From assembly GCF_039537965.1 (NCBI RefSeq), contig NZ_BAABBM010000001.1, positions 186,001 to 250,000 on the forward strand: DNA of 64,000 bases, given 5' to 3'. The position numbers and the translations under genes are program-made. Below the pieces are notes generated by a model. It did not search any database. It had not been told where the DNA came from and was given only the letters and a program-made list of their open reading frames with translations. Positions within the stretch are counted from its first letter, which is position 1, and each line of letters opens with the position of its first letter. The DNA comes from Sphingomonas limnosediminicola. GTDB taxonomy: Bacteria > Pseudomonadota > Alphaproteobacteria > Sphingomonadales > Sphingomonadaceae. This document shows positions 25,554 through 34,754 of this stretch, piece by piece.

Positions 25554-25635
25554 TTGCCTTTTGACGCGCTCGCGGGTAGGGGCGGCGGCGAAATGCGCCT
25601 CATCGGCGCGCATCATGCAAACTGGAGAAACTCAC

Positions 25636-27048
25636 GTGGCGACGCAGGCTGAAACCCGTTTCAACGACTATGTCGTGAAGGACATCGGCCTCGCCGATTT
25701 CGGGCGCAAGGAAATCGAAATTGCCGAGACCGAGATGCCCGGCCTCATGGCGCTGCGCGAGGAGTTCGGTGGATCGAAGCCGCTGAAGGGCGCGCGGATC
25801 ACCGGCTCGCTCCACATGACGATCCAGACGGCGGTCCTAATCGAGACGCTGATCGACCTCGGCGCGGAAGTGCGCTGGGCGTCGTGCAACATCTTTTCGA
25901 CGCAGGACCATGCGGCGGCGGCAATCGCGGCGCGCGGCATTCCGGTCTTCGCCATCAAGGGCGAAACCCTCGAAGATTATTGGGACTATGTCGTCCGCAT
26001 CTTCGACTGGGGTCGCGACACAACCTGCAACATGATCCTCGACGACGGTGGCGACGCGACGATGTTCGCGCTCTGGGGCAATCGCGTGGAGAAGGGCGAA
26101 GAGCTGTTCACGCCATCGAACGAGGAAGAGGAAATTTTCGTCGCGACGCTGAAGCGCTTCCTCGCCGAGCGTCCGGGCTACCTCACCAAGACGGTCGAGG
26201 CGATCAAGGGCGTTTCAGAAGAGACCACCACGGGCGTTCACCGCCTCTATGAGCTCGCCAAGCAGGGCAAGCTTCCCTTCCCGGCCATCAACGTCAACGA
26301 CAGCGTCACCAAGTCGAAGTTCGACAATCTCTATGGCTGCAAGGAGAGCCTGGTCGACGCGATCCGCCGCGGCACCGACGTGATGCTTGCCGGCAAGGTC
26401 GCTTGCGTTGCCGGCTACGGCGACGTCGGCAAGGGCTCGGCCGCTTCGCTCCGCAACGGCGGTGCGCGCGTTCTGGTCACGGAAATCGACCCGATCTGCG
26501 CGCTCCAGGCCGCGATGGAAGGCTATGAGGTCGTGACGATGGAAGAGGCGACCAAGCGCGCCGATATTTTCGTCACCGCGACGGGCAACATGGACGTCAT
26601 CACCGTCGATCACATGCGGGCGATGAAGAACATGGCGATCGTGTGCAACATCGGCCATTTCGACAGCGAGATTCAGATTGGCGCGCTCGCCAACATGAAA
26701 TGGACCGAGATTAAGCCGCAGGTCGATGAGGTTGAATTCCCGGACGGCAAGAAGATCATCGTCCTGTCGAAGGGCCGCCTCGTGAACCTCGGCAACGCGA
26801 CCGGTCACCCGAGCTTCGTGATGAGCTCCAGCTTCACCAACCAGGTGCTGGCGCAGATCGAGCTCTGGACCGGCGCAGAAAAGTACAAGAACGACGTGTA
26901 CGTTCTTCCGAAGCACCTTGATGAGAAGGTCGCTCGCCTCCACCTAGACAAGCTCGGCGTGAAGCTGACGACGCTCAGCGACAAGCAGGCAAGCTATATC
27001 GGCGTGTCGACTGAAGGTCCTTTCAAGCCGGACCATTACCGCTACTAA
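25636..27048 (+). CDS. ahcY: adenosylhomocysteinase
   Basis: AhcY hydrolyses S-adenosylhomocysteine to adenosine and homocysteine, keeping methylation running. The 470-residue protein shows the substrate-domain motifs [15 protein letters not shown] and [11 protein letters not shown], the NAD site [15 protein letters not shown], and the invariant C-terminal KPDHYRY. GGAG at 25624-25627 lies 8 bases before the GTG at 25636, and homologues begin at [11 protein letters not shown], so GTG is preferred over the in-frame ATG at 25615. Control is probably by the palindrome at 25534-25553. A strong terminator ends the gene. Confidence 0.97.
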   Translation: MATQAETRFNDYVVKDIGLADFGRKEIEIAETEMPGLMALREEFGGSKPLKGARITGSLHMTIQTAVLIETLIDLGAEVRWASCNIFSTQDHAAAAIAARGIPVFAIKGETLEDYWDYVVRIFDWGRDTTCNMILDDGGDATMFALWGNRVEKGEELFTPSNEEEEIFVATLKRFLAERPGYLTKTVEAIKGVSEETTTGVHRLYELAKQGKLPFPAINVNDSVTKSKFDNLYGCKESLVDAIRRGTDVMLAGKVACVAGYGDVGKGSAASLRNGGARVLVTEIDPICALQAAMEGYEVVTMEEATKRADIFVTATGNMDVITVDHMRAMKNMAIVCNIGHFDSEIQIGALANMKWTEIKPQVDEVEFPDGKKIIVLSKGRLVNLGNATGHPSFVMSSSFTNQVLAQIELWTGAEKYKNDVYVLPKHLDEKVARLHLDKLGVKLTTLSDKQASYIGVSTEGPFKPDHYRY

Positions 27049-27075
27049 GATACTTGCCGCGGTAGGATTTTAAGG

Positions 27076-27109
27076 GGGACGAGGAGCAATTCTCCTCGCC
27101 CTTTCTTTT
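27076..27109 (+). terminator. rho-independent terminator of ahcY
   Basis: CGAGGAG at 27080-27086 pairs with CTCCTCG at 27092-27098 around a five-base loop, with further G-C pairs outside one mismatch, followed by CTTTCTTTT. It begins about 30 bases after the ahcY stop. Confidence 0.8.
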
Positions 27110-27162
27110 GCCCGCTTCTTAGCCCTATGTGTTCTCTCACAAGGGGGTAGCGGACCGTCTTC

Positions 27163-29520
27163 ATGAGCGCTCTCGGCGCACCGACTGTCTGGATCATCGT
27201 GCTGGGACTGCTGTGGCTCGTTCTCGCGGCCGCGGTCTCGGTCCTTGCCGCGCGCCGGATGGAGCTTGCCCAGCGGGTGCTCGATGCGGCGCGCTCGAAC
27301 GCCGCATTGCTGGAACTGACGCCGGCACGCCCACTGTTGGTAAGACCCGATCAGCGGGTCGAGGCGGATGAGTTGCTTGTTCGCGACCTTGGTCTCGATC
27401 GTGCGCCGCGGCGGATCGCGGACCTTTCGGGCAAGGACAGCGGCATTGCGCATGACGATCTCGAAGCCTTGGCCTCCGATGTCGAGGCGGCGCAGATGTC
27501 CGCGGGACGGATATCGCGGAAAGTCCGCGCTGAGGGCTCTGGCCGGATCTTCGAGGTTCGCGGCGGCCCCGCACCTGCGCCCGCGCCGCCTGGCACTTTG
27601 CTCCTTTGGTTCTTCGACACCAGCGCCAGCGAGGAAGAGCGATCCAAGATCGCGCTTCGCCTTCGTCAAACCGAGGGTGCCCTCAATTCTCTCACGCACC
27701 TGATCGAGGCGGCTCCATTCCCCATGTGGTATCGCGGGCCGGACTTGAAGCTCGGCCTCGTCAACAGCGCCTTCGTTCATGCGGTGGAGGGCAAGGACGC
27801 CGCCGAAGTCATCGAACGCGGCTTCGAGCTAGTGGATGCCGAAGGCGAGGACAGTCCCGTCGCCAGCGCCAAGAAGGCGCAAGAAACAACGCACATCGTA
27901 TCTCGCATGCAGCCCGCGATCGTCCGCGGCGAGCGGCGGATGCTGCGGATCGTCAACGTTCCGATGTCGACGGGGGCGGTCGCCGGCTTCGCCGTCGACG
28001 TGCAGGATCTCGAGGACGCCCGGACGGAGCTGTCGCGCTACATCGAATCCCAGCGCGAGCTTGCGGATAGGATGACGGCCGGCACGGCTCAGTTCGACGC
28101 CGACCGCACGCTCAGCTTCTACAATCGACCATTCGCGGCGATGGCGCAGCTCGACCCGGAATGGCTGACGGAGAAGCCCGAGTTCGATCGCGTGCTGGAA
28201 CGGATGCGCGACAATCACCGGTTGCCGGAAGCACGCGACTTTCCACAGTGGCGCAACGAGCGCCGCGAGTGGTTCACCAGCGCCGACGAGGTGGTCGAGG
28301 AGGAGTGGGTGCTGCCGAACGGCGACCACCTTCGCGTGGTGGCCCAGCCGCTACCCGACGGCGGGCTGCGCCTGTTCCTGGAAGATCGTACCGAACAGCT
28401 TCGGCTGGCGTCGGCACGCGACACGTTGCTCCGGGTCCGCGCAGCGACCTTCGATAATCTGTTCGAGGCCATCAGCGTCTTTGCCAGCGACGGCCGTCTC
28501 TACCTGTGGAACCGCCGCTTCCTCGAAGATTGGGAACTCGATGAAGAGTGGCTTGCTGAGCACCCCCGCGTCGATGAGCTGGTTCCGGCCATGGCGCGCA
28601 AACTCGTGAACCCGACCGCTGCGGCACAGATTCGGGAGATGGTGCGTCAGACGACCAACGAGCGGCAGTCCGCAAACGGCCGCATTTCGATGACGGACGG
28701 GCGGCATTTCCAGTTTGCGGCCGTGCCGCTGCCCGATGGCAACGCGCTCTTCACGATGATCGACGTGACAGCGTCCACCCGGATCGAGGCGGCGCTTCGT
28801 GAGCGCGCGAAGGCCCTCGAGGAAGCTGACAGGGTGAAGACCGATTTCGTCGCCAACATGAGCTACGAGTTGCGGACGCCGCTGACGTCCATCGGCGGAT
28901 TCGCTGAGCTTCTGCAGGGCGGCTATGCAGGAAACCTCAGTTCCAAGGGCAAGGACTATGTCGACGCGATTATTGAGTCCGTGGAGCGCCTGTCGAAGCT
29001 GATCAACGACGTGCTCGACCTGACCACCGGCGACACGCGGGGCGTTGCGATCGAACATGAGCGTGTCGATGTCGCAGGCCTTTGCCGTGCCGCGATCGAA
29101 ACGGCGAAAGGGAGGGCGGCCGAGAAATCGCAGAAGCTGGAGGCCGAGATTTCGCCGACCGTCGGCTATGTTTTCGGCGATGCGCGAAGGCTTCGCGAAT
29201 CCGTCGAGCACGTGCTCAACAACGCAGTTGCCTACACCGATCGCAAGGGCCGCATTGCGCTCAGCGCAGATGGCAATTCCGACAGTGCGGTCATCCGCAT
29301 CGTCGACAACGGCTCAGGCATTGCGACCGAGGACCTTCCGCGCGTGTTCGACCGCTTCGACCGGATCGACGAGGCCGGCGTGCGCGGTGAGGCCGCGCTT
29401 GGCCTCGGTCTCCCACTGACGCGCCAGTTCGTCGAGGCGCACGGCGGCAGCGTCGATCTGCAGTCGAAAAAGGGCAAGGGCACCACGGTGACCCTGACCA
29501 TTCCCCGAGGTTCGCGATGA
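27163..29520 (+). CDS. divL: DivL-like atypical sensor kinase with Tyr in the H-box
   Basis: The 785-residue protein has one N-terminal membrane helix (about residues 8-29), a linker, PAS-like domains (about 170-290, 300-400 and 420-530), and a kinase core. The H-box reads NMSYELRTPLTS, so the phospho-accepting His is replaced by Tyr568. The ATPase motifs are intact: NNAVAYTD (N box), DNGSGIA (G1), GLGLPL (G2). Caulobacter DivL (769 residues) has the same Tyr and controls CckA-CtrA signalling through DivK. Size, architecture, Tyr and the neighbouring tsaE-amgK-murU genes support orthology. The stop overlaps tsaE by four bases. Confidence 0.88.
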   Translation: MSALGAPTVWIIVLGLLWLVLAAAVSVLAARRMELAQRVLDAARSNAALLELTPARPLLVRPDQRVEADELLVRDLGLDRAPRRIADLSGKDSGIAHDDLEALASDVEAAQMSAGRISRKVRAEGSGRIFEVRGGPAPAPAPPGTLLLWFFDTSASEEERSKIALRLRQTEGALNSLTHLIEAAPFPMWYRGPDLKLGLVNSAFVHAVEGKDAAEVIERGFELVDAEGEDSPVASAKKAQETTHIVSRMQPAIVRGERRMLRIVNVPMSTGAVAGFAVDVQDLEDARTELSRYIESQRELADRMTAGTAQFDADRTLSFYNRPFAAMAQLDPEWLTEKPEFDRVLERMRDNHRLPEARDFPQWRNERREWFTSADEVVEEEWVLPNGDHLRVVAQPLPDGGLRLFLEDRTEQLRLASARDTLLRVRAATFDNLFEAISVFASDGRLYLWNRRFLEDWELDEEWLAEHPRVDELVPAMARKLVNPTAAAQIREMVRQTTNERQSANGRISMTDGRHFQFAAVPLPDGNALFTMIDVTASTRIEAALRERAKALEEADRVKTDFVANMSYELRTPLTSIGGFAELLQGGYAGNLSSKGKDYVDAIIESVERLSKLINDVLDLTTGDTRGVAIEHERVDVAGLCRAAIETAKGRAAEKSQKLEAEISPTVGYVFGDARRLRESVEHVLNNAVAYTDRKGRIALSADGNSDSAVIRIVDNGSGIATEDLPRVFDRFDRIDEAGVRGEAALGLGLPLTRQFVEAHGGSVDLQSKKGKGTTVTLTIPRGSR

Positions 29521-29951
29521 TCTTGGCCGATGAGGAGGCGACAGCGAGATTTGGCGCAGCTTTGGCGCGTTCCGCGCGACCGGGCGATGTAATTGGACTT
29601 TCGGGGCAACTCGGGGTCGGCAAGACCACGCTGGCGCGAGGGTTTCTGACGGGTCTCGCACACGAAGGCGAAGTTCCTAGCCCCAGCTTCGCAATCGTTC
29701 AGCCCTATGAGGCTCTCGATCCGCCCGTCTGGCACGTCGACTTGTATAGGATCGAGCATGCGTCCGAGATCGAGGAACTCGGATTGGACGCCGCGAGTGA
29801 CGCTGTCCTGCTCGTCGAATGGCCGGAACGTGCCGGCGAGCATGCGTGGCCCGAGGCGCTCGGCCTGTCGCTCGATATGGGTCCCGATGGCGCGAGAATC
29901 TTGACAGCGAATGTGCCCCCGTCATGGGAGGGTCGATGGCCTCCACGATGA
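29517..29951 (+). CDS. tsaE: tRNA threonylcarbamoyladenosine biosynthesis ATPase TsaE
   Basis: TsaE is the ATPase that supports TsaB-TsaD in making t6A37 in tRNAs. The 144-residue protein has the P-loop GQLGVGKTTLARGFL, the threonine-sensing SPSFAIVQPYE motif and WHVDLYRIE, then EWPER. ATG at 29517 overlaps the divL stop. Its product is the substrate-forming step for MtaB encoded at 8611-9777. Confidence 0.95.
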   Translation: MILADEEATARFGAALARSARPGDVIGLSGQLGVGKTTLARGFLTGLAHEGEVPSPSFAIVQPYEALDPPVWHVDLYRIEHASEIEELGLDAASDAVLLVEWPERAGEHAWPEALGLSLDMGPDGARILTANVPPSWEGRWPPR

Positions 29952-30934
29952 AACCGCCGGCGCATGCGCCTGACTTCCTTGCCGCTTGTGGGTGGGCAGG
30001 GGCGGAGATTCTGCCTTTGGCCGGAGACGCGTCGTTCCGGCGTTATTTCCGTGTCGTCGAGGGCGACCGGAGCGCGGTCCTGATGGACGCGCCCCCGCCG
30101 CACGAGGATCCACGACCTTTTATCGCCGTGGCGGAGTGGCTTGCGGAAACTGGGTTGAGCGCGCCGGAGATCATTTCGCGCGACCTGGAAAAAGGTCTCC
30201 TGCTCCTCGGCGACTTCGGCAGCGAGCGGCTTCGCGAAACGCTCGACACTGATCCGCAGCGTGAGCACGAGCTTTATGCGCTCGCCACGGACGTCCTTGT
30301 CCATCTGCACGCGCACGCGCCGATGGAAGGCCTACCGCCGCACGGTCTTGAGCAGTGGCTGACGGAGCTGGAGTTGTTCACCGAATGGTATTGCCCGGCC
30401 GTCGGCGCCGATGTCGATCTCGCCGGATATCGAAAAGCTTGGGAAGAGGTGCTCCGCCCAATCGCCGAAGACGGCCTTGGACCCGTCACCGTACTCCGTG
30501 ACTATCACGCCGAAAACATCATGCTGATCAGCGACCGCTCGGGCGTCGGCCATTTTGGATTGCTCGATTTCCAGGACGCGTTGGCCGGTCACCCCGCATA
30601 CGATCTCGCTTCCGTCCTCGAGGATGCCCGGCGCGATGTCTCCCCGGCGGTCGAACGGGAGATGATTGATCGCTACATTGCAGCGACCGGATCGGGCGAG
30701 AAGCTGGAGCGAGCCTATTGGGCTCTCGCTGCACAACGAAACACGCGCATACTCGGCGTTTTCACCCGCCTGTGGAAACGCGATGGCAAGCCCGGCTACC
30801 GGCGATTCCAGCCGCGAATGTGGGGATTGCTGGAGCGCGATCTCGAGCAACCGCACCTGAGGCCCGTGCTCGACTGGTTTAGAGCCAACATTGCTCTTGA
30901 GCACCGGCGCGAACCGTGGAAGCAGGCGGCGTGA
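29936..30934 (+). CDS. amgK: anomeric MurNAc/GlcNAc kinase AmgK
   Basis: AmgK phosphorylates C1 of N-acetylmuramate or N-acetylglucosamine in peptidoglycan salvage. The 332-residue protein has the aminoglycoside-phosphotransferase fold: GDASFRRYFRV near the N-terminus, MDAPPP, the catalytic loop LRDYHAENIML and metal-binding LLDFQDALAGHPAYDL. GGGAGGG just before the ATG at 29936 decides the start, though another ATG at 29948 overlaps the tsaE stop. It stands with murU, the partner enzyme. Confidence 0.93.
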   Translation: MASTMKPPAHAPDFLAACGWAGAEILPLAGDASFRRYFRVVEGDRSAVLMDAPPPHEDPRPFIAVAEWLAETGLSAPEIISRDLEKGLLLLGDFGSERLRETLDTDPQREHELYALATDVLVHLHAHAPMEGLPPHGLEQWLTELELFTEWYCPAVGADVDLAGYRKAWEEVLRPIAEDGLGPVTVLRDYHAENIMLISDRSGVGHFGLLDFQDALAGHPAYDLASVLEDARRDVSPAVEREMIDRYIAATGSGEKLERAYWALAAQRNTRILGVFTRLWKRDGKPGYRRFQPRMWGLLERDLEQPHLRPVLDWFRANIALEHRREPWKQAA

Positions 30935-31692
30935 ACAAGTCGAAGCGGGCATTGCGTTTGAGGGCGGAGGTGCCTGCCGAGGTTCCCCATACGGCGATGA
31001 TCATGGCCGCCGGGCTGGGCAAGCGCATGCGTCCGCTGACGGCAACAAGGCCGAAGCCCTTGATCGAGGTACGCGGCAAGGCGCTGCTCGATCATGTGCT
31101 CGACAAGCTTAGAACGGCGGGCGTCAAGAAGCTGGTCGTCAACGTTCATTACCTCGCCGACCTGGTCGAAGCCCACCTCGCGGGCCGCGAGCACGGTTTC
31201 GAGGTGGCCGTTTCGGACGAGCGCAAGCTGCTCATGGAAACGGGCGGTGGCCTGGTCCAGGCGGCTCCCCTGATCGACAGCGATCCGTTCCTGGCGCTCA
31301 ACAGCGACAACCTCTGGGTCGATGGCCCGGCAGACACCATCAGGCTTCTCGCGTCGCAGTGGGACGATGCGAAGATGGACGCGCTGCTCCTCCTCGTGCC
31401 TCAGGCGCGCGCGCTCGGCCATAAAGGAATGGGCGACTTCCACATGGATCGCGAAGGGCGGCTTCGGCGTCGGGAGCGAAGCCATGTGGCACCGTTCGTG
31501 TTCACCGGCATCCAGATGGTCTCGAAGCGGTTGCTCCGGGATGCGCCCGAGGGGCCGTTCTCTACCAACATCCTCTGGGATCGGGCGATTGAGGAAGGGC
31601 GCTGCTTCGGCGCTGTGCACCAGGGCCTGTGGTTCGATGTCGGCACACCAAGCTCGATTCCGTTGACCGAGACTGCGCTCGAAAATGCCTGA
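30931..31692 (+). CDS. murU: N-acetylmuramate-alpha-1-phosphate uridylyltransferase MurU
   Basis: MurU makes UDP-MurNAc from MurNAc-1-phosphate, bypassing the fosfomycin-sensitive MurA route. The protein (253 residues) begins with a basic leader and then the nucleotidyltransferase motif MIMAAGLGKRMRPLTATRPKPLIEV. NSDNLWVDG carries the metal-binding Asp, and GLWFDVGTPSSIPLTE is the C-terminal family end. The GTG at 30931 overlaps the amgK stop (GTGA); an alternative GTG is at 30916. The stop overlaps addB by 8 bases. Confidence 0.92.
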   Translation: MNKSKRALRLRAEVPAEVPHTAMIMAAGLGKRMRPLTATRPKPLIEVRGKALLDHVLDKLRTAGVKKLVVNVHYLADLVEAHLAGREHGFEVAVSDERKLLMETGGGLVQAAPLIDSDPFLALNSDNLWVDGPADTIRLLASQWDDAKMDALLLLVPQARALGHKGMGDFHMDREGRLRRRERSHVAPFVFTGIQMVSKRLLRDAPEGPFSTNILWDRAIEEGRCFGAVHQGLWFDVGTPSSIPLTETALENA

Positions 31693-34573
31693 GCGGGCGG
31701 CCGCGCGGCCGGCCGTCTTCACGATACCGGCCAACCGGTCGTTCGCCGATGCACTCGCCGCTGGGCTGATCCAGCGATTTGGCAAGGACCGCCTTGCGCT
31801 CGCGCGCGGCCGCATTCTGCTGCCCAACAATCGCGCCGTTCGGACCGTGACGGAAGCGTTCGTTCGAGCCAGTGGAGGTGGGCTCCTGCTTCCACGATTG
31901 ATCCCGATCGGCGACCCCGAACTGGATGAGCGCATCGGCGGCGCGCTCGAGCCGCTCGACGATAGCGAGGACATTCCTCCGGCGGTCGAGCCGCTGCAGC
32001 GGCTGCTCTTGCTCGCGGACTTCGTGCGACGCGACGCCGGCAGCGCGACCGAGGCTTTGCGCCTGGCGCAGGATCTCGGCCGAACACTCGACAGTCTGCT
32101 GGTCGAGCAAGTTGATCCGGCGCGGCTCAGGGACGTGGCGGACGAGGCGGGCGACCTCGCCGCTCACTGGCAAGTCTCGCTCGAGCGCCTGAAGGTCATC
32201 CTCGACGAATGGCCCAGCCGCCTGGCGCAAATGGGCCGGATCGACCTTGCCGACCGCCGCAACCGTCTCCTCGCGCGGCTCGCCGGTCGATGGCGCGACA
32301 ACCCGCCGGTTGGCTTCACGGTCGCGGCCGGCATCACGACCGCAGCGCCCGCAGTCGCGGCGTTGCTGCATCGGGTGGCGCGCATGCCGGACGGGCTCGT
32401 CGTCCTGCCAGCGCTGAACCTTTCCCACGTCTTGCCGGACGAGGAATGGGAAGCGCTCGATCCGGACGACCGCGGGCGAGCGGAGCAGACCCATCCGCAA
32501 TATCATTTGAAGCTGCTTCTCGACCGCATAGGTGTCGCGCGCGGGGAGGTTCAGCTTTGGCCCTCTGCAGGACGAGCCGCTTCGCCGGCTGTTCGTGCGC
32601 GGGCGGTGGCGAATGCCATGACCGCCGCCGACTTCAGCGACAAATGGAGTTCGCTTAAGCCGGCGGAGCGACGCCTGACCGGCGTTAGAGCAGCCGAGTT
32701 CGCCGACGGCGCTGCGGAGGCGCAGGGGATTGCGCTGGCCTTACGGGAAGCGCTGGAAACGCCGGGTCGCACGGCGGCCCTCTTAACCCCCGACCGAATG
32801 CTCGCAAGGCGCGTGTCTGCGCTTCTGCGGCGATGGGACATCGAGGCCGACGACAGCGCCGGTCGAGCGCTCGGCGAGACGCCGGTCGGAACCCTTCTTC
32901 TGAACATAGCGGCCACGGCGGCGGAGGACTTGGCTCCAACGCCGTTGCTGGCCTTGCTCAAGCACCCGCTGGTTGGAGGCGAAGGGGACGACCGGGTCCG
33001 GTGGCTGGACACCGTTCGTGTGCTGGACCTGCAGCTTCGGGGGCCAAGACCGGGCGCCGGAATCGCGGGGTTGGACTCACATCTCGGTGACAAGTCGGCT
33101 TGGCAGACCGTCAGACCATATGCTGAGACCGTTGCGAACCTTCTCGCCAGACCGATCAGCCTCGCCGAATTTGCGGGCCAGCTGGTCGATGCGGCGCAGT
33201 CAGTCGCTGCCGACCGTCCATGGCGCGGCGCGGATGGCAGAATGGCCGCCGATCTGCTCGCAGAATTCGCGTCTTTTCACGCTGCGCTATCGACGACTAT
33301 CACGGCCGAGGATGCGGTCCCGGTACTGCGCGACTTGCTGGACCGTCAGCGAGTCCGCCCGCCCTACGGCGGACACCCGCGCATCTTCATTTGGGGATTG
33401 CTGGAGGCGCGGCTGCAGCAAGCCGATCTGGTTGTCCTCAGCGGGCTGAACGAGGGAACCTGGCCCGCGGCACCCAGTCCCGACCCTTGGCTGGCTCCGA
33501 AGATTCGCGCCAACCTCAACCTGCCAAATCTCGATTTTCGAACCGGACTCTCGGCGCACGACTTCGCGAGCGCCCTGGGAGCGCCGCAAGTGCTTGTGAC
33601 GAGGGCGCGCCGCGACGACCGGTCTCCGACGGTCGCGTCGCGTTTCTGGCTTCGTCTTCAGGCAATGACCGGTGGCATCACTCGGGAGACGATGCTTGAG
33701 CGCCTGGTTGGGGTCCTCGACGATCCCGGCGATGTGAAGCCCAGTTCCCGCCCGCGTCCGATCCCCGCTGCCGCGCTTCGCCCCCGACGCATATCGGTCA
33801 CCTCCGTCGACCGCCTGAAGGCCGATCCGTTCGCCTTCTACGCGCAGGCGATGTTGAAGCTTCGCACACTCGATCCCATCGACGCCGACCACAGCGCCGC
33901 TTGGAAGGGCACGGCGGTTCACAAAGTGCTCGAAGAATGGCTGAACGAGGACGATTGCTCGCCCGAGAAGCTCCTGCCTCGGGCGGAGAAGTTGCTGCGG
34001 GGTGAGACGATCCACCCGATGCTCCGCGCCTTGTGGGCACCTCGGCTGCTCGAGGCGATCAAATGGATCGAGGAACAGGAGCGCGAGGATCGCGCCAGCG
34101 GTCGCTCGCCGCTCAAGGCGGAAGTCACGGGCGAAACGGCAATCGACGGCGTCGCGGTGCACGGCAAGGCTGATCGCATTGACGCCCTCGCGGACGGCGG
34201 CCTGGCAATCGTCGATTACAAGACGGGGAAGGCGCCTGCGCAGAAGGCGGTCGATGCAGGGTTCGCGATACAGCTCGGGCTGCTTGGCCTCATCGCTCGT
34301 GCCGACGGGTTTACCGGCTTTTCTGGAGACCCCGAACGTCATGAATATTGGTCGCTGACGAAGGACCGTGACAGCTTCGGCAAGCGCGTTTGCCCCGACA
34401 AGAAAATGGGCGCCAAAGAATTTCTCGCCCACGCCGAGGCGAATTTCCGCGAGGCGGCAGCAAAATGGCTGACAGGTGAGGAGCCGTTCACGGCCAAGCT
34501 AAACCCGGCCTATGCGCCTTATGGCGACTATGACCAACTGATGCGGCTCGAAGAATGGTACGGCCGCGAATGA
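31685..34573 (+). CDS. addB: double-strand break repair protein AddB
   Basis: AddB is the second nuclease/helicase-like subunit of the AddAB complex, which resects double-strand ends for RecA. The 962-residue protein opens with an inactive helicase-like region and a LLPNNRAVRTVTEAF motif, contains WGLLEARLQQADLVVLSGLNEGTWP, and ends in a RecB-type nuclease domain (AIVDYKTGKAPAQK, with D and K of the active site). It has no true Walker A motif, as in the alphaproteobacterial AddB. It starts inside the murU end. Confidence 0.95.
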   Translation: MPERAAARPAVFTIPANRSFADALAAGLIQRFGKDRLALARGRILLPNNRAVRTVTEAFVRASGGGLLLPRLIPIGDPELDERIGGALEPLDDSEDIPPAVEPLQRLLLLADFVRRDAGSATEALRLAQDLGRTLDSLLVEQVDPARLRDVADEAGDLAAHWQVSLERLKVILDEWPSRLAQMGRIDLADRRNRLLARLAGRWRDNPPVGFTVAAGITTAAPAVAALLHRVARMPDGLVVLPALNLSHVLPDEEWEALDPDDRGRAEQTHPQYHLKLLLDRIGVARGEVQLWPSAGRAASPAVRARAVANAMTAADFSDKWSSLKPAERRLTGVRAAEFADGAAEAQGIALALREALETPGRTAALLTPDRMLARRVSALLRRWDIEADDSAGRALGETPVGTLLLNIAATAAEDLAPTPLLALLKHPLVGGEGDDRVRWLDTVRVLDLQLRGPRPGAGIAGLDSHLGDKSAWQTVRPYAETVANLLARPISLAEFAGQLVDAAQSVAADRPWRGADGRMAADLLAEFASFHAALSTTITAEDAVPVLRDLLDRQRVRPPYGGHPRIFIWGLLEARLQQADLVVLSGLNEGTWPAAPSPDPWLAPKIRANLNLPNLDFRTGLSAHDFASALGAPQVLVTRARRDDRSPTVASRFWLRLQAMTGGITRETMLERLVGVLDDPGDVKPSSRPRPIPAAALRPRRISVTSVDRLKADPFAFYAQAMLKLRTLDPIDADHSAAWKGTAVHKVLEEWLNEDDCSPEKLLPRAEKLLRGETIHPMLRALWAPRLLEAIKWIEEQEREDRASGRSPLKAEVTGETAIDGVAVHGKADRIDALADGGLAIVDYKTGKAPAQKAVDAGFAIQLGLLGLIARADGFTGFSGDPERHEYWSLTKDRDSFGKRVCPDKKMGAKEFLAHAEANFREAAAKWLTGEEPFTAKLNPAYAPYGDYDQLMRLEEWYGRE

Positions 34574-34575
34574 CG

Positions 34576-34713
34576 CTACCGGCGCGGCTTCTTCTTGACC
34601 TTGGATGCGTAGAGCAGCGCGGCGACGATGGCGGCCGAGCCAATGCCGACGGCGACGCCCGCCTTGACCAGCTTGTTGCGCCTCTGATCGTCCCCGTCGT
34701 TCGTCTCGGCCAT
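34576..34713 (-). CDS. 45-residue single-helix membrane protein, antisense between addB and addA
   Basis: This small gene runs from ATG at 34713 to TAG at 34576. The protein reads MAETNDGDDQRRNKLVKAG at its start, then a helix VAVGIGSAAIVAALLYA (about residues 20-36), and ends KVKKKPRR. Acidic head, one membrane helix and basic tail resemble small sphingomonad membrane proteins of unknown role. AAGGAGAG sits 7-8 bases before the ATG, a strong ribosome binding site. It fills nearly the whole spacer that separates addB from addA, on the opposite strand. Confidence 0.7.
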   Translation of the reverse strand: MAETNDGDDQRRNKLVKAGVAVGIGSAAIVAALLYASKVKKKPRR

Positions 34714-34754
34714 CACGCTCTCCTTGGCGCGTCATTTATGAAAGCGATCGGCTG

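Noticed and set aside
25554..25635. S-adenosylhomocysteine riboswitch upstream of ahcY
   Set aside because: The leader is only about 80 bases after the palindrome, and I could not recognise the conserved SAH-riboswitch core; a protein operator explains the palindrome better.
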